16,881 nucleotides of DNA from JBGTBQ01 sp041749275 (GTDB lineage: Bacteria; Acidobacteriota; Blastocatellia; Pyrinomonadales; Pyrinomonadaceae). Location: positions 1 through 16,881 of the forward strand of contig JBGTBQ010000022.1 in assembly GCA_041749275.1 (NCBI GenBank), given 5' to 3'. Position 1 is the stretch's first letter. Each line of letters starts with the position of its first letter. A model generated the notes under the pieces. That model searched no databases. It was not told the DNA's origin and worked only from the letters and a program-made list of their open reading frames with translations. Both the position numbers and the translations under genes were made by a program. Below, in pieces: positions 1 to 6,515 of this stretch.

Positions 1-185
1 TCCGTCCCGACCCTCCTTCAAAATCGGCCTCTCAAAAATGTTACACGGAGATGTTTCACACCCGCTAGTTTATACCTTTCTCAAGTTAAAAAACGTTGTT
101 TATAGTCTCACAGGGCATTTCCGATAATGAAAGTTTTCAGCAATACTCAGATGCGATATACTGCGCCGGGGCAGGCCCAAAACGC

Positions 186-530
186 TTATAAACCAAGCAC
201 GAGGCGGACTCCGGCTTCGATTTGAGCCAGCTTTGCTGCTGGGATGCTGGCGACGTATTCGGTGAGCAGGCTCTTATCGAGCGTCAGTATTTGCGAGACA
301 TTAACTACTGAGTCGATGTCGAGACCGCTCGTCCGCGCCTGAAGCAGCACATTGCCCGGCGCTTTCGCTAACCCAACGTTCTTTGTAATGACCAGCACCA
401 CGACCGTGCTGATCCGGCTTTGAGTAAAAGCGTCAGCTTGCAGCACCAGCACCGGACGACGATAACCGGGGCCAGACCCGATGGGTTCGGGCAAGTTCGC
501 CCACCAGATGTCACCGCGCTGCACTACCAC
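186..530 (-). CDS. MazF/PemK-family endoribonuclease toxin
   Basis: This 114-residue protein has the MazF/PemK layout. It opens with QRGDIWWANLPEP, followed by the RRPVLVLQ strand and a VVNVSQILTLDK segment near residues 76-87. In this family these elements form the SH3-like barrel that cleaves mRNA at short motifs and halts growth. Its length is normal for the family (about 110 residues) and no truncation is visible. It appears to start at a GTG that overlaps the antitoxin stop codon (GAGGAGTGGTAG), so the two genes are translationally coupled, with a GAGGAG ribosome site just upstream. It is the second gene of a minus-strand toxin-antitoxin pair. The antitoxin promoter region has been replaced by a transposon end, so normal autoregulation is probably lost. 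The family call is firm; the RNA target is unknown. Confidence 0.9.
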   Translation of the reverse strand: MVVQRGDIWWANLPEPIGSGPGYRRPVLVLQADAFTQSRISTVVVLVITKNVGLAKAPGNVLLQARTSGLDIDSVVNVSQILTLDKSLLTEYVASIPAAKLAQIEAGVRLVLGL

Positions 531-730
531 TCCTCGCGGGGCAGCGAAGATGCTTGCAGGCGCACAAGCATTGGGTCAAGCGCTGAAGATTCCGCTTCAT
601 AGACCTGATTCAAGCGCTCGGTGATGTGCGCGGACTGTTTCTCGCTGAGAAATTCTCTGAGGGCGGTTGTATAGGACGTACAGGAGGGAAGCTGCGATAA
701 GAGGCAATAAGCCACCACCGAATCAACCAC
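524..730 (-). CDS. Chimeric antitoxin: transposon-encoded N-terminus fused to a MazE/ribbon-helix-helix antitoxin C-terminus
   Basis: From residue 20 onward (YTTALREFLSEKQ to the end SSLPREEW) this matches the C-terminal half of the CopG/ribbon-helix-helix type antitoxins that pair with MazF. The first 19 residues are read from inside the Tn3-family transposon. The junction lies at 673/674, exactly at the outer end of its left inverted repeat. The DNA-binding strand and first helix of a normal antitoxin, roughly 30 residues, are therefore gone, while the acidic toxin-binding tail is complete. A GTG at 728-730 inside the transposon could start the hybrid protein. It overlaps mazF by 7 bases. 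It could still neutralise the toxin but should no longer bind its operator; it may also be an unexpressed remnant. Expression is inferred, but the truncation point is visible in the sequence. Confidence 0.7.
   Translation of the reverse strand: MVDSVVAYCLLSQLPSCTSYTTALREFLSEKQSAHITERLNQVYEAESSALDPMLVRLQASSLPREEW
674..712 (+). repeat. Left terminal inverted repeat of Tn3-family transposon
   Basis: These 39 bases are the exact reverse complement of 4591-4629. The outer end is GGACGTACAGG and the inner end is GGCAATAAGC. Similarity stops at the GG: the next outward base differs from that at the other end. On the minus strand the repeat is an open frame (AYCLLSQLPSCTS) that runs into the truncated antitoxin. 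Confidence 0.95.
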
Positions 731-751
731 AATAATCGCGCGAAGATTATT
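731..751. promoter_or_regulatory. Candidate recombination core site or operator, AATAATC-7-GATTATT
   Basis: A perfect 7-bp inverted repeat (AATAATC / GATTATT) surrounds a 7-bp GCGCGAA spacer, 19 bp inside the left repeat and upstream of the transposase gene. Tyrosine-recombinase core sites have two inverted arms around a 6-8 bp crossover region, and Tn4430-type elements carry such a site next to their end. It could instead be an operator for tnpA. The assignment is inferred from position and symmetry. Confidence 0.45.
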
Positions 752-841
752 TCCGCTTTTCCTTTCCGCACTGGCACTTTGCTGTTAATATCCCCGTCCA
801 ACCGCTCGGATGAGCGAGTTTCCGGTCGCATAATTTCCGGT
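750..841. repeat. Four copies of TTTCCG in the transposon leader, possible accessory recombinase sites
   Basis: TTTCCG occurs in direct orientation at 750, 763, 819 and 834. The last two are longer (TTTCCGGT, 15 bp apart). Between the pairs lies a small palindrome, CGCTC-GGAT-GAGCG (803-816). Tn4430 internal resolution sites combine a core with direct-repeat accessory sites, so these copies may serve the same purpose. A functional role is inferred. Confidence 0.35.
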
Positions 842-886
842 TCTGTCTATTTAGGGAAATTCCTCTTCGACGTTGAGGAGACGCGA

Positions 887-3847
887 GTGAAAGGCGATTA
901 CCCCCGCTTCAAAGCATTATATGCTCATGAAGAGTTGGTCGCACACTTTCTGCTGACTCCGCACGAGCGGTCGTTGATTTCACAGTTACGCGGCGATGTT
1001 AATCGGCACGGCGCAGCCGTCTTACTCAAATCGCTCTCCTGCCTCGGATACTTTCCCGATCATCTTGCCGATGTTCCACCAGAGATTAAAGAGTTCGTTG
1101 CCAAACAACTCGATTTGTTGTGGGACATCAGCGCCGAGTACCCGACGGACGAGCGCACACGCCGCTATCATCTGGCGTTGATCCGTAAATATCTCGGCTG
1201 GCGATTTCCGACCGCGCAAGACAAAGAAGAGTTGGAGCAGTGGCTGCGCGATGAAGGGGCGCGAGCCGCCCACACCGAAGAAGATTTGCTCGAACTGGCT
1301 TACGAACGACTCCGGGACTTGCAGATCGAACTGCCGGCAGAGAAAGAACTGCGGCGTATTACGAATGGCGCGTTGAACGGCTTCTTTCAAAACCTCTACC
1401 TACTCATTAGCTCTCGCCTTTCTCCAAGTGTGCGCGCGGCGCTTGACCAACTATTAGTTGTCGCCGATGGAGAAGCCGTTTCCGGTTTTGAGAAGTTGAA
1501 AGCCGACCCCTCCGCTCCCGGCGTGGATAATCTAAAGAAGGAGATGACAAAGCTCCAAAGTCTGCGTGCTGTCGGCATCCAGCCGGATGACCTAGCGGAT
1601 GTTCCGCCAAAGGCGCTGCATATTCTGAAGCGGCGTGCGCGCAATGAACGAGCGACTGAGATGCGCGAGCATCCCGACCAGATTCGTTATGCGCTGATGT
1701 CATGTGTCATCCACCTGCGGGCGAGCGAAGTCACCGATGACATTACGCGCATGATGATCGAGATGATCCATCGCATTGACGCGCAGACCGAAAAGCAACT
1801 CGACCGCGAGCTATTGCGCGACATCAAGCGCGTCGAAGGCAAGATGCAGATTCTCTTTCGCGTCGCCGAGGCCGTCGTAACCAACCCCGAAGGCACGGTG
1901 CGCGAAGTCATCTTCCCGCGAGTCAAAGAAGATGTCTTTCAGCACTTGGTCGCCGAGTTCAAGACGAGCGGCCCGCAGTACAGGTTGATCCATCAATATC
2001 TGATGCGGAACAAGTACGCCCGTCACTACCGCCGGATGCTCCCGCTGGTGTTGGAGAATCTGGTCTTTCGCAGTGACAATCGTTTTCAGCCGGTGATTGA
2101 CGCGCTCGCCGTCATCAAGCGGCACCTCAAGTCGAAGCACCAATATTTTCCCGAAGATGTTCCGATTGAAGGCGTCGTCACGCGCCGTTGGCGAGAGACC
2201 GTCATCGAAGAGAGCGACGGCGAGCGCAAGATCCATCGAAAATACTATGAGCTGTGCGTCCTGCAAAAACTTGAGCGCGCTTTGAAATGCAAAGAAGTGT
2301 GGGTCGAAGGCGGTGATGCGTTCCGCAATCCGAGTCAGGACATGCCGCCGCAGTGGAGCGACGAGGGAAGGCGCACGGCTTTGTATGCGACGGTCCATCA
2401 GCCGCTTCAGGCGCAGCCCTTTATTGAGGCGTTGCGTGCGCGGCTCTTGACGGGGCTGACAAAGTTCAATCAAAACTTGCCGCGCAATCAGCACGTCCGC
2501 ATCTCTCACCCGCAAGGCAAGGACGAGCGCGGGCTGTTCGCCGTCGCGCGCCTCGAAGCGCAGGCCGAACCGCAGAGCATCGGCCTGATTAAAGACGCGA
2601 TTAGCGAGCGCTATGGCATGCTCGATCTGCTCGATGTCTTTGTCGAAGCGGACAGACTGGCGCACTTCACCAAACACTTTACGCATTCCGGCACCAAGGA
2701 AATGCGCTCGCGCGAGGCGCTGCGTCCGCTGATTATCCTCGACTTGTTTGCCGAAGGCACGAACACCGGCGTGCGCCGCATCTCGTGCGCCAACCATCAA
2801 TACAGTTATGACGAACTGCTCTACGTTCGCAAAAATTACTTCTCCATCGAAGCCCTGCGAAATGCCAATGGCGCGGTCGTCAACAAAATACTGGCCTTAC
2901 GAAACCCGCGCCTGTGGGGCGAAGGGCAAGCGTGCGCGTCGGACGGGAAACGCTTCGAGAGTTGGAGTCAGAACTTAATGACCGAGTGGCGCTCCCGCTA
3001 CAAAGGCTACGGCGTGCTGGTCTATTGGCACGTCGAGACGAACGCCGTCTGCATCTACTCGCAACTGCGGAGCTTCTCGCAATCGGAAGTCGCCGCGATG
3101 ATCGAAGGCTTGATCCGGCATGATACGGAGATGCGGGTAGAGAAGAACTTCGTCGATTCGCACGGGCAGTCGGAAGTCGCTTTCGCCTTTTGTCATCTGC
3201 TCGGCGGCTTGCGCCTGATGCCACGCTTGAAACGGATCAAATATGAAAGGCTGTATCTGCCTGACGGCGGGATGAGCGCGGACTTTCCGAACTTGGCGGG
3301 CGTGCTGACGCGCCCCATTCGGTGGGACATCATCAAGCAGCAATATGACGAGATGGTCAAACACGCCGTCGCGCTCAAGACGGCGACGGCCACCCCGGAA
3401 GCCATTCTCAAACGCTTCAACTCATACAACACGACGCACCCGACCTCCAAGGCTCTGGCCGAGTTGGGCAAAGTCGAAAAGACGATCTACCTGTGCGATT
3501 ACTTATCGAGTCTGGCGATGCGCCATGAAGTGCATGAAGGACTCAACGTCGTCGAGCGGTGGAACGGGGCGAACGATTTTATCTGTTACGGGCGGCACGG
3601 CATCTTGGCGACGAACAGCCGTGAGCAGCAGGAGATGTCCACGCTCGCGTTGCAGCTCCTCCAGAACTGTCTGATGCTCATCAACACGTTGCTCGTCGAA
3701 CAGACCATCGAGCGGCGGAACTTGATGGAGAGTTTAAGCGTCGAGGACTTGCGCGCGTTGACGCCGCTCTTCTACGAGCACGTCAACCCATATGGACTTT
3801 TTGAACTCGACTTGGAACGCCCGTCGTTCTTGGCGGAGGCGGCATGA
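887..3847 (+). CDS. tnpA: Tn3-family transposase (TnpA)
   Basis: This is the DDE transposase that catalyses replicative transposition of the surrounding element. The N-terminal part (HFLLTPHERSL, then GYFPDHLADVPPEI) is the DNA-binding region typical of Tn3 transposases, and the C-terminal half is the RNase-H-like catalytic region. The expected acidic residues are D686 in CASDGKRF, D757 in VDSHGQSE and E890 in NVVERWNGA. Their spacing (71 and 133) is close to that known for Tn3 and Tn4430. The GTG at 887 is chosen because GAGGAG lies 6 bases upstream and homology begins nearby; it gives 986 residues, the normal size. An in-frame ATG at 779 would add 36 residues that do not look family-like. 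The end overlaps the recombinase start by 4 bases (ATGA). No internal stop or frameshift is visible, so it may be active. Confidence 0.95.
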   Translation: MKGDYPRFKALYAHEELVAHFLLTPHERSLISQLRGDVNRHGAAVLLKSLSCLGYFPDHLADVPPEIKEFVAKQLDLLWDISAEYPTDERTRRYHLALIRKYLGWRFPTAQDKEELEQWLRDEGARAAHTEEDLLELAYERLRDLQIELPAEKELRRITNGALNGFFQNLYLLISSRLSPSVRAALDQLLVVADGEAVSGFEKLKADPSAPGVDNLKKEMTKLQSLRAVGIQPDDLADVPPKALHILKRRARNERATEMREHPDQIRYALMSCVIHLRASEVTDDITRMMIEMIHRIDAQTEKQLDRELLRDIKRVEGKMQILFRVAEAVVTNPEGTVREVIFPRVKEDVFQHLVAEFKTSGPQYRLIHQYLMRNKYARHYRRMLPLVLENLVFRSDNRFQPVIDALAVIKRHLKSKHQYFPEDVPIEGVVTRRWRETVIEESDGERKIHRKYYELCVLQKLERALKCKEVWVEGGDAFRNPSQDMPPQWSDEGRRTALYATVHQPLQAQPFIEALRARLLTGLTKFNQNLPRNQHVRISHPQGKDERGLFAVARLEAQAEPQSIGLIKDAISERYGMLDLLDVFVEADRLAHFTKHFTHSGTKEMRSREALRPLIILDLFAEGTNTGVRRISCANHQYSYDELLYVRKNYFSIEALRNANGAVVNKILALRNPRLWGEGQACASDGKRFESWSQNLMTEWRSRYKGYGVLVYWHVETNAVCIYSQLRSFSQSEVAAMIEGLIRHDTEMRVEKNFVDSHGQSEVAFAFCHLLGGLRLMPRLKRIKYERLYLPDGGMSADFPNLAGVLTRPIRWDIIKQQYDEMVKHAVALKTATATPEAILKRFNSYNTTHPTSKALAELGKVEKTIYLCDYLSSLAMRHEVHEGLNVVERWNGANDFICYGRHGILATNSREQQEMSTLALQLLQNCLMLINTLLVEQTIERRNLMESLSVEDLRALTPLFYEHVNPYGLFELDLERPSFLAEAA

Positions 3848-4584
3848 CGGCCAAGCGAGCGACAGTAAAAAAGGCGCTGCCGCGACAGACCCCGCCGAAA
3901 GAGATGGCAAAGAAGCTGGTGCGCGTGTTGCGCCCGCGGCATCCCGATTACCAGTATCTCAAGAAGGTCTTCCAGCACACGCGCGAACTGCTGCGCGTCA
4001 AGCCCGGCAAAGTCGAGAAACGCTTGCCGGAGTTACTCACCGATGATGAGTTGGTGTCGTTTTACGAGGCCGTCTGGCACGCGCGCCAGCCCGTCCATAT
4101 GGTGATGATCAAGTTGCTGATCTTCACCGGCGTACGTAATGCCGAACTCTCAGGCGTGCGCCTCAAAGATGTAGATGTGAACGGTTATCAACTGCGAATC
4201 GAACAAGGAAAAGGTAAGAAGGATCGTTACGTGCTGTTTCCGAAAAGTTTTCGCGGTGAGTTGGCGCATTACATCGAAAGTCAACGTGAAAAAGGCGCCG
4301 GCTACCTCTTCGAGTCAAATCGCTTTCAACCATATTCGACCAGACGCATCCGGCAGATCGTCAAGCAGTATGCGGTTGAGGCGGGCATTGAAAAGAGAGT
4401 TTATCCGCACCTCTTCCGTCATCAAATCATTACCTATCTGACGAAGAAAGGGATCATCAGTCCGAAGCTACAACTTCTCAGCGGTCATTCGGAAGAGAAA
4501 AGTCTGGCGATCTACCGTGATCTGGCATTGCCGGACGTGGCTGGTGAATATGAGGAAGCGATGCGAAGCTTTCCGGTCAGATGA
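3844..4584 (+). CDS. Tyrosine site-specific recombinase (TnpI-like cointegrate resolvase)
   Basis: This 246-residue phage-integrase-type recombinase probably resolves the cointegrates made by the transposase, in place of a serine resolvase. The catalytic set is complete: R98 in TGVRNAEL, lysines near 123-126 in QGKGKKDRY, H189 and R192 in HLFRH, H215 in LSGHS, and Y224 in AIYRDL, nine residues after H215 as in XerD-like enzymes. The N-terminal core-binding domain is short (about 60 residues), which fits a compact protein. Its ATG overlaps the tnpA stop (ATGA), so the two are translated together. It ends 6 bases before the right inverted repeat. Here the recombinase follows tnpA, whereas in Tn4430 tnpI precedes it. 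The family is certain; the resolution role is inferred from context. Confidence 0.92.
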   Translation: MTAKRATVKKALPRQTPPKEMAKKLVRVLRPRHPDYQYLKKVFQHTRELLRVKPGKVEKRLPELLTDDELVSFYEAVWHARQPVHMVMIKLLIFTGVRNAELSGVRLKDVDVNGYQLRIEQGKGKKDRYVLFPKSFRGELAHYIESQREKGAGYLFESNRFQPYSTRRIRQIVKQYAVEAGIEKRVYPHLFRHQIITYLTKKGIISPKLQLLSGHSEEKSLAIYRDLALPDVAGEYEEAMRSFPVR

Positions 4585-4590
4585 ACTGAA

Positions 4591-4629
4591 GCTTATTGCC
4601 TCTTATCGCAGCTTCCCTCCTGTACGTCC
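4591..4629 (-). repeat. Right terminal inverted repeat of Tn3-family transposon
   Basis: This is a perfect reverse-complement copy of the left repeat. On the plus strand it reads AYCLLSQLPSCTS and continues in frame into the truncated gene at 4630. Both ends of the element therefore read out in the frame of a broken neighbouring gene. Confidence 0.95.
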
Positions 4630-4821
4630 AACAAGGTGCGCCGCGTCGGCCCCGAAGGCGCGCTCGGCCCCGTGGCGATCATCGCCAAATCAGACGTCTC
4701 GCGCTCGAGCGGCTTCCCCCGCATGGCCCGCCTCGGCGATACCGTGCATTTCGCGTGGACGCAGTTCGGTAAGCCCTCGCAGGTCCGCACGGCGACCGCC
4801 GACGTGAGCGCCTTCAGGTGA
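4630..4821 (+). pseudogene. 3' remnant of a beta-propeller/sialidase-like gene cut by the transposon
   Basis: The open frame that emerges from the right transposon end encodes about 63 residues containing VGPEGALGPVAIIAKSDVSR and HFAWTQFGKPSQVRTATADV, and stops at TGA. The G-P-V-x-I...S-R-x-x-G-F-P-R-M pattern followed by FAWT resembles the last blade of BNR/sialidase-like exported proteins. The family call rests on a short stretch and is tentative. The 5' part is absent and is not found on the other side of the transposon, where an unrelated antitoxin gene lies. A GTG at 4636 could start a short peptide, but no ribosome site is evident. It probably once headed the metal-related locus downstream. 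Confidence 0.6.
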
Positions 4822-5079
4822 GTACGCACGCGATTTGTCATTTGGCGCCGCGGCTTTTCCCACACCTACAGGGGCAAAGTCCGCACCTTTATTTCAACCT
4901 CGCCGGTAATATGAGTAGAGGGTCAATTTTCAATGATGAACAAAGATGGGGAATTCCGGATATGTGTGTCAGCGCACAGACAAGTATCCTTTCTTGTGAT
5001 TAACTCCCCTAAAGTTAGAAGTCTGTTACACGGCGAGAGTCGGCGACAGAGATAAAGACTGCCTATCTTTATTCAACAC

Positions 5080-5094
5080 TGAAAATGATTTTCG
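5080..5094. promoter_or_regulatory. Fur-family box-like palindrome
   Basis: TGAAAATGATTTTCG contains a perfect 13-bp palindrome (GAAAAT-G-ATTTTC) centred on 5087. It fits the 7-1-7 inverted-repeat form of Fur-family metal regulator sites (TGATAAT-n-ATTATCA type). It lies 86 bp before the start codon of the metal-binding-like protein and just upstream of a possible promoter, a position that would block transcription. No regulator gene is in the window. Confidence 0.45.
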
Positions 5095-5116
5095 CTCGGC
5101 ATGTGCATTGCACTGC

Positions 5117-5126
5117 TGGTTATAAA
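5117..5126 (+). promoter_or_regulatory. Possible extended -10 promoter element
   Basis: TGGTTATAAA resembles an extended -10 (TG followed by a TATA-like hexamer), 55 bp upstream of the ATG at 5181. No good -35 is seen; the Fur-box-like palindrome sits where one would be expected. The promoters of this organism are unknown, so this is weak. Confidence 0.25.
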
Positions 5127-5180
5127 GGTTGCCCTAGTTCGGCGGGGACAAGGCGGTCAGTCACGATTTAAGAAGCGGTT

Positions 5181-5564
5181 ATGCTGAAACGGCTTACATC
5201 ATTACTCCTCCTGCTGGCGGTCGGCGCTGGCGTGGCCTCGGGCGCGCCGCTGCACTCCGGCGGGCATGAGTGTGCCATGGAAGGGTCCATGGGGATGATG
5301 GATTGCTGTGAGCACGCCCGCTCACACGGCAACACGCCTGAAGTCCATGCCGCCCGCCTGTGCTGCGCGGTCAACTGTCAGAACACGGGCACGTCCGGCC
5401 CCGCCTCCGAAACCAAAATCTCCGCGCCGCAGACCCCTACATCACACCCGGCAACTCCGGCAGCCTCTGCGTTTACGATCCCGCACGTGGGTCGTTGCGT
5501 TCGCCTGTCTCACACGAACGAATCACCGCCGGTTTACCTGCTCAATCTCGCATTCCTGATCTGA
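5181..5564 (+). CDS. Exported Cys/Met/His-rich small protein, likely metal-binding
   Basis: A 127-residue protein with a clear signal peptide (MLKRLTSLLLLLAVGAGVASG, cut near residue 21-22). A short metal-ligand-rich segment follows: HECAMEGSMGMMDCCEHA (29-46) and LCCAVNC (60-66), giving six cysteines, five methionines and several histidines within about 45 residues. This composition is typical of periplasmic proteins that hold soft metals such as copper, although no named family is recognised. The rest is a Ser/Thr/Pro-rich linker and a hydrophobic tail (YLLNLAFLI) that could touch the membrane. The ribosome site is weak (AAGAAG). The next gene, 259 bp away, encodes a FixH/YtkA-like lipoprotein, which supports a metal or redox role. 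A Fur-box-like palindrome lies upstream. The metal specificity is inferred. Confidence 0.7.
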   Translation: MLKRLTSLLLLLAVGAGVASGAPLHSGGHECAMEGSMGMMDCCEHARSHGNTPEVHAARLCCAVNCQNTGTSGPASETKISAPQTPTSHPATPAASAFTIPHVGRCVRLSHTNESPPVYLLNLAFLI

Positions 5565-5823
5565 TCCCCCTGTAGGCCGAAGTGTGTCTGCCCGCTTCGC
5601 CTCCGACCGGAGAAAGCGGGGAAGGGATTAGTGCGGACTTAAACGCACGCGGCGGGGAGCCTTTGGTTTCAGCCGCGCCCCGGCCACCCCTTCTTACCCA
5701 ACGCAGACCACGACCACTTTCAGCCGGGAGGAAGTTTGTCTCAACAGACGGCTTTCGCAATTAGCCGGGCCGCTCTCGGTATTCGGGAGTATCAACCATG
5801 CACCAGATCAGGAGGAGCACCCC

Positions 5824-6240
5824 ATGAGGAAGTTAATCGCCGCCGTCGGCGTCGTCGCAGTCCTTCTTACCGCCGCCTGCGGCTCAGGCCCGGCAGGCTC
5901 CGAAACGAAAGAGATCAAGAGCGGCAAGGTGGGCGGCCTGACGGTCGGCATCTCGAACGCTCAAGGGGTTTTGAAACACGGGGACGAAGAGTTCACCGTC
6001 ACCTTCAAGGACGCCTCGGGCAAGCCCGTGGATGTCGGGGCGGCTTCGCTCAACTTCCACATGCCCGCGATGGGCACGATGGCGGTCATGAACAACGCGG
6101 CGACGCTTACTACGACGGCCGCGCCCGGCGTCTACCGGGGCCGCGCCAAGCTCGAGGTCGGCGGCGAGTGGCAGGCGCAGATCGCTTACGAAGGCCCCGC
6201 CGGCAACGGCAAGGGTAGTTTCCCCGTGACGGCTCAGTAG
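5824..6240 (+). CDS. FixH/YtkA-like domain lipoprotein
   Basis: A 138-residue lipoprotein. The signal peptide ends in the lipobox LLTAAC with the lipidated cysteine at C19. The mature part is a small beta-sandwich with the pattern of the FixH/YtkA-like family: GLTVGISNAQGVLKHGDEEFTV, then FHMPAMGTM (residues 78-86), then GVYRGRAKLEVGGEWQ. The H-M-P-x-M motif is the family signature and suggests a methionine/histidine metal site outside the inner membrane. Such domains are common next to copper efflux and cytochrome oxidase assembly genes. A strong ribosome site (AGGAGG) lies upstream. It ends 41 bp before the resolvase element, so anything once downstream of it may have been displaced. Confidence 0.85.
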   Translation: MRKLIAAVGVVAVLLTAACGSGPAGSETKEIKSGKVGGLTVGISNAQGVLKHGDEEFTVTFKDASGKPVDVGAASLNFHMPAMGTMAVMNNAATLTTTAAPGVYRGRAKLEVGGEWQAQIAYEGPAGNGKGSFPVTAQ

Positions 6241-6281
6241 CGCTGAGGCGCGGAAGGCGGCCCCGAGAGGCTCCCTATGAT

Positions 6282-6319
6282 GGGTGTTGGGGAGTAACGG
6301 AACAGGGAACTCGCTTAAG
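6282..6319 (+). repeat. Left 38-bp inverted repeat of the resolvase mini-element
   Basis: It starts GGGTGTTGGGGAGTAACGG and ends CTCGCTTAAG. It pairs with 7069-7106 except at two bases (CAGGGAAC here, CAGAAAAC in the other copy). Length and the TTAAG inner end match Tn3-family termini. Confidence 0.9.
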
Positions 6320-6382
6320 AACGCCCACATTTGTGAAAAGCGCTACTCTTCCCCAAGTCTCGGTGAAATGTGAAGAAGGCAA

Positions 6383-6415
6383 GGGCCTCGCAAAACTTTA
6401 AGTTCTGCGAAGCCC
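6383..6415. promoter_or_regulatory. res subsite I-like palindrome
   Basis: A 33-bp near-perfect palindrome (14 of 16 pairs) centred on 6399, with half-sites CTCGCAAAACTT and AAGTTCTGCGAAG. Its position upstream of and divided from the resolvase gene, and its length near 28 bp, suit the crossover site of a serine resolvase. The same half-site recurs four times at 6447-6497. Confidence 0.65.
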
Positions 6416-6446
6416 TACCAACGCGGCGTTTTACTTGGTATTCTCT

Positions 6447-6497
6447 TTCGCAAAAGTATGTTGCAAAAGGACAGGCTTTTGCAAGGAGTTTTGCGAA
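6447..6497. promoter_or_regulatory. res accessory subsites: nested palindrome of four half-sites
   Basis: Two forward half-sites (TTCGCAAAAG at 6447, TTGCAAAAG at 6461) are followed by two reverse half-sites (CTTTTGCAA at 6476, GTTTTGCGAA at 6488). Together they make a nested inverted repeat of 51 bp that ends 18 bp before the resolvase start. Resolvase binding here would also cover the tnpR promoter region, the usual autorepression arrangement. Confidence 0.6.
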
Positions 6498-6515
6498 GCC
6501 GACGCCGGGGGTTGA

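Larger units (their letters stand above)
674..4629 (+). mobile_element. Tn3-family transposon with tyrosine recombinase (tnpA plus TnpI-like), 3956 bp
   Basis: The element is bounded by perfect 39-bp inverted repeats that begin GGACGTAC outside and end CAATAAGC inside, the general form of Tn3-family ends. It contains only a Tn3-type DDE transposase and an overlapping tyrosine recombinase, with a short noncoding zone (713-886) holding likely recombination sites. The recombinase stops 6 bases before the right repeat. No passenger gene is present. The flanking pentanucleotides (GTATA on the left, AACAA on the right) do not match, so the usual 5-bp target duplication is missing. The left flank cuts an antitoxin gene and the right flank cuts an unrelated gene. 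Confidence 0.93.
4822..5180. other. Intergenic region, 359 bp, no gene seen
   Basis: No convincing coding frame is present on either strand, and the composition is visibly more AT-rich than the flanking genes. It ends in the likely control region of the Cys/Met-rich protein: a Fur-box-like palindrome (5080-5094) and a TGGTTATAAA extended -10-like sequence (5117-5126). A weaker inverted repeat ATAAAG/CTTTAT lies near 5052-5072. Confidence 0.5.

Noticed and set aside
1..185. Start of the window, before the MazF stop codon
   Set aside because: No coding frame, RNA gene or strong repeat could be supported; it is reported as empty.
1811..2800. Long minus-strand open frame (329 codons) inside the transposase gene
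   Set aside because: Antisense shadow of tnpA in GC-rich DNA; no family motif and it lies wholly inside a clear DDE transposase.
39..5033. TGTTACACGG present at 39-48 and again at 5024-5033, flanking the transposon region
   Set aside because: Many 10-base matches are expected by chance in a window this long, and no longer similarity surrounds them.
5582..5764. Short open frames on both strands between the Cys/Met-rich gene and the lipoprotein
   Set aside because: No ribosome site, no recognisable motif, and both strands are open, as expected for GC-rich noncoding DNA.
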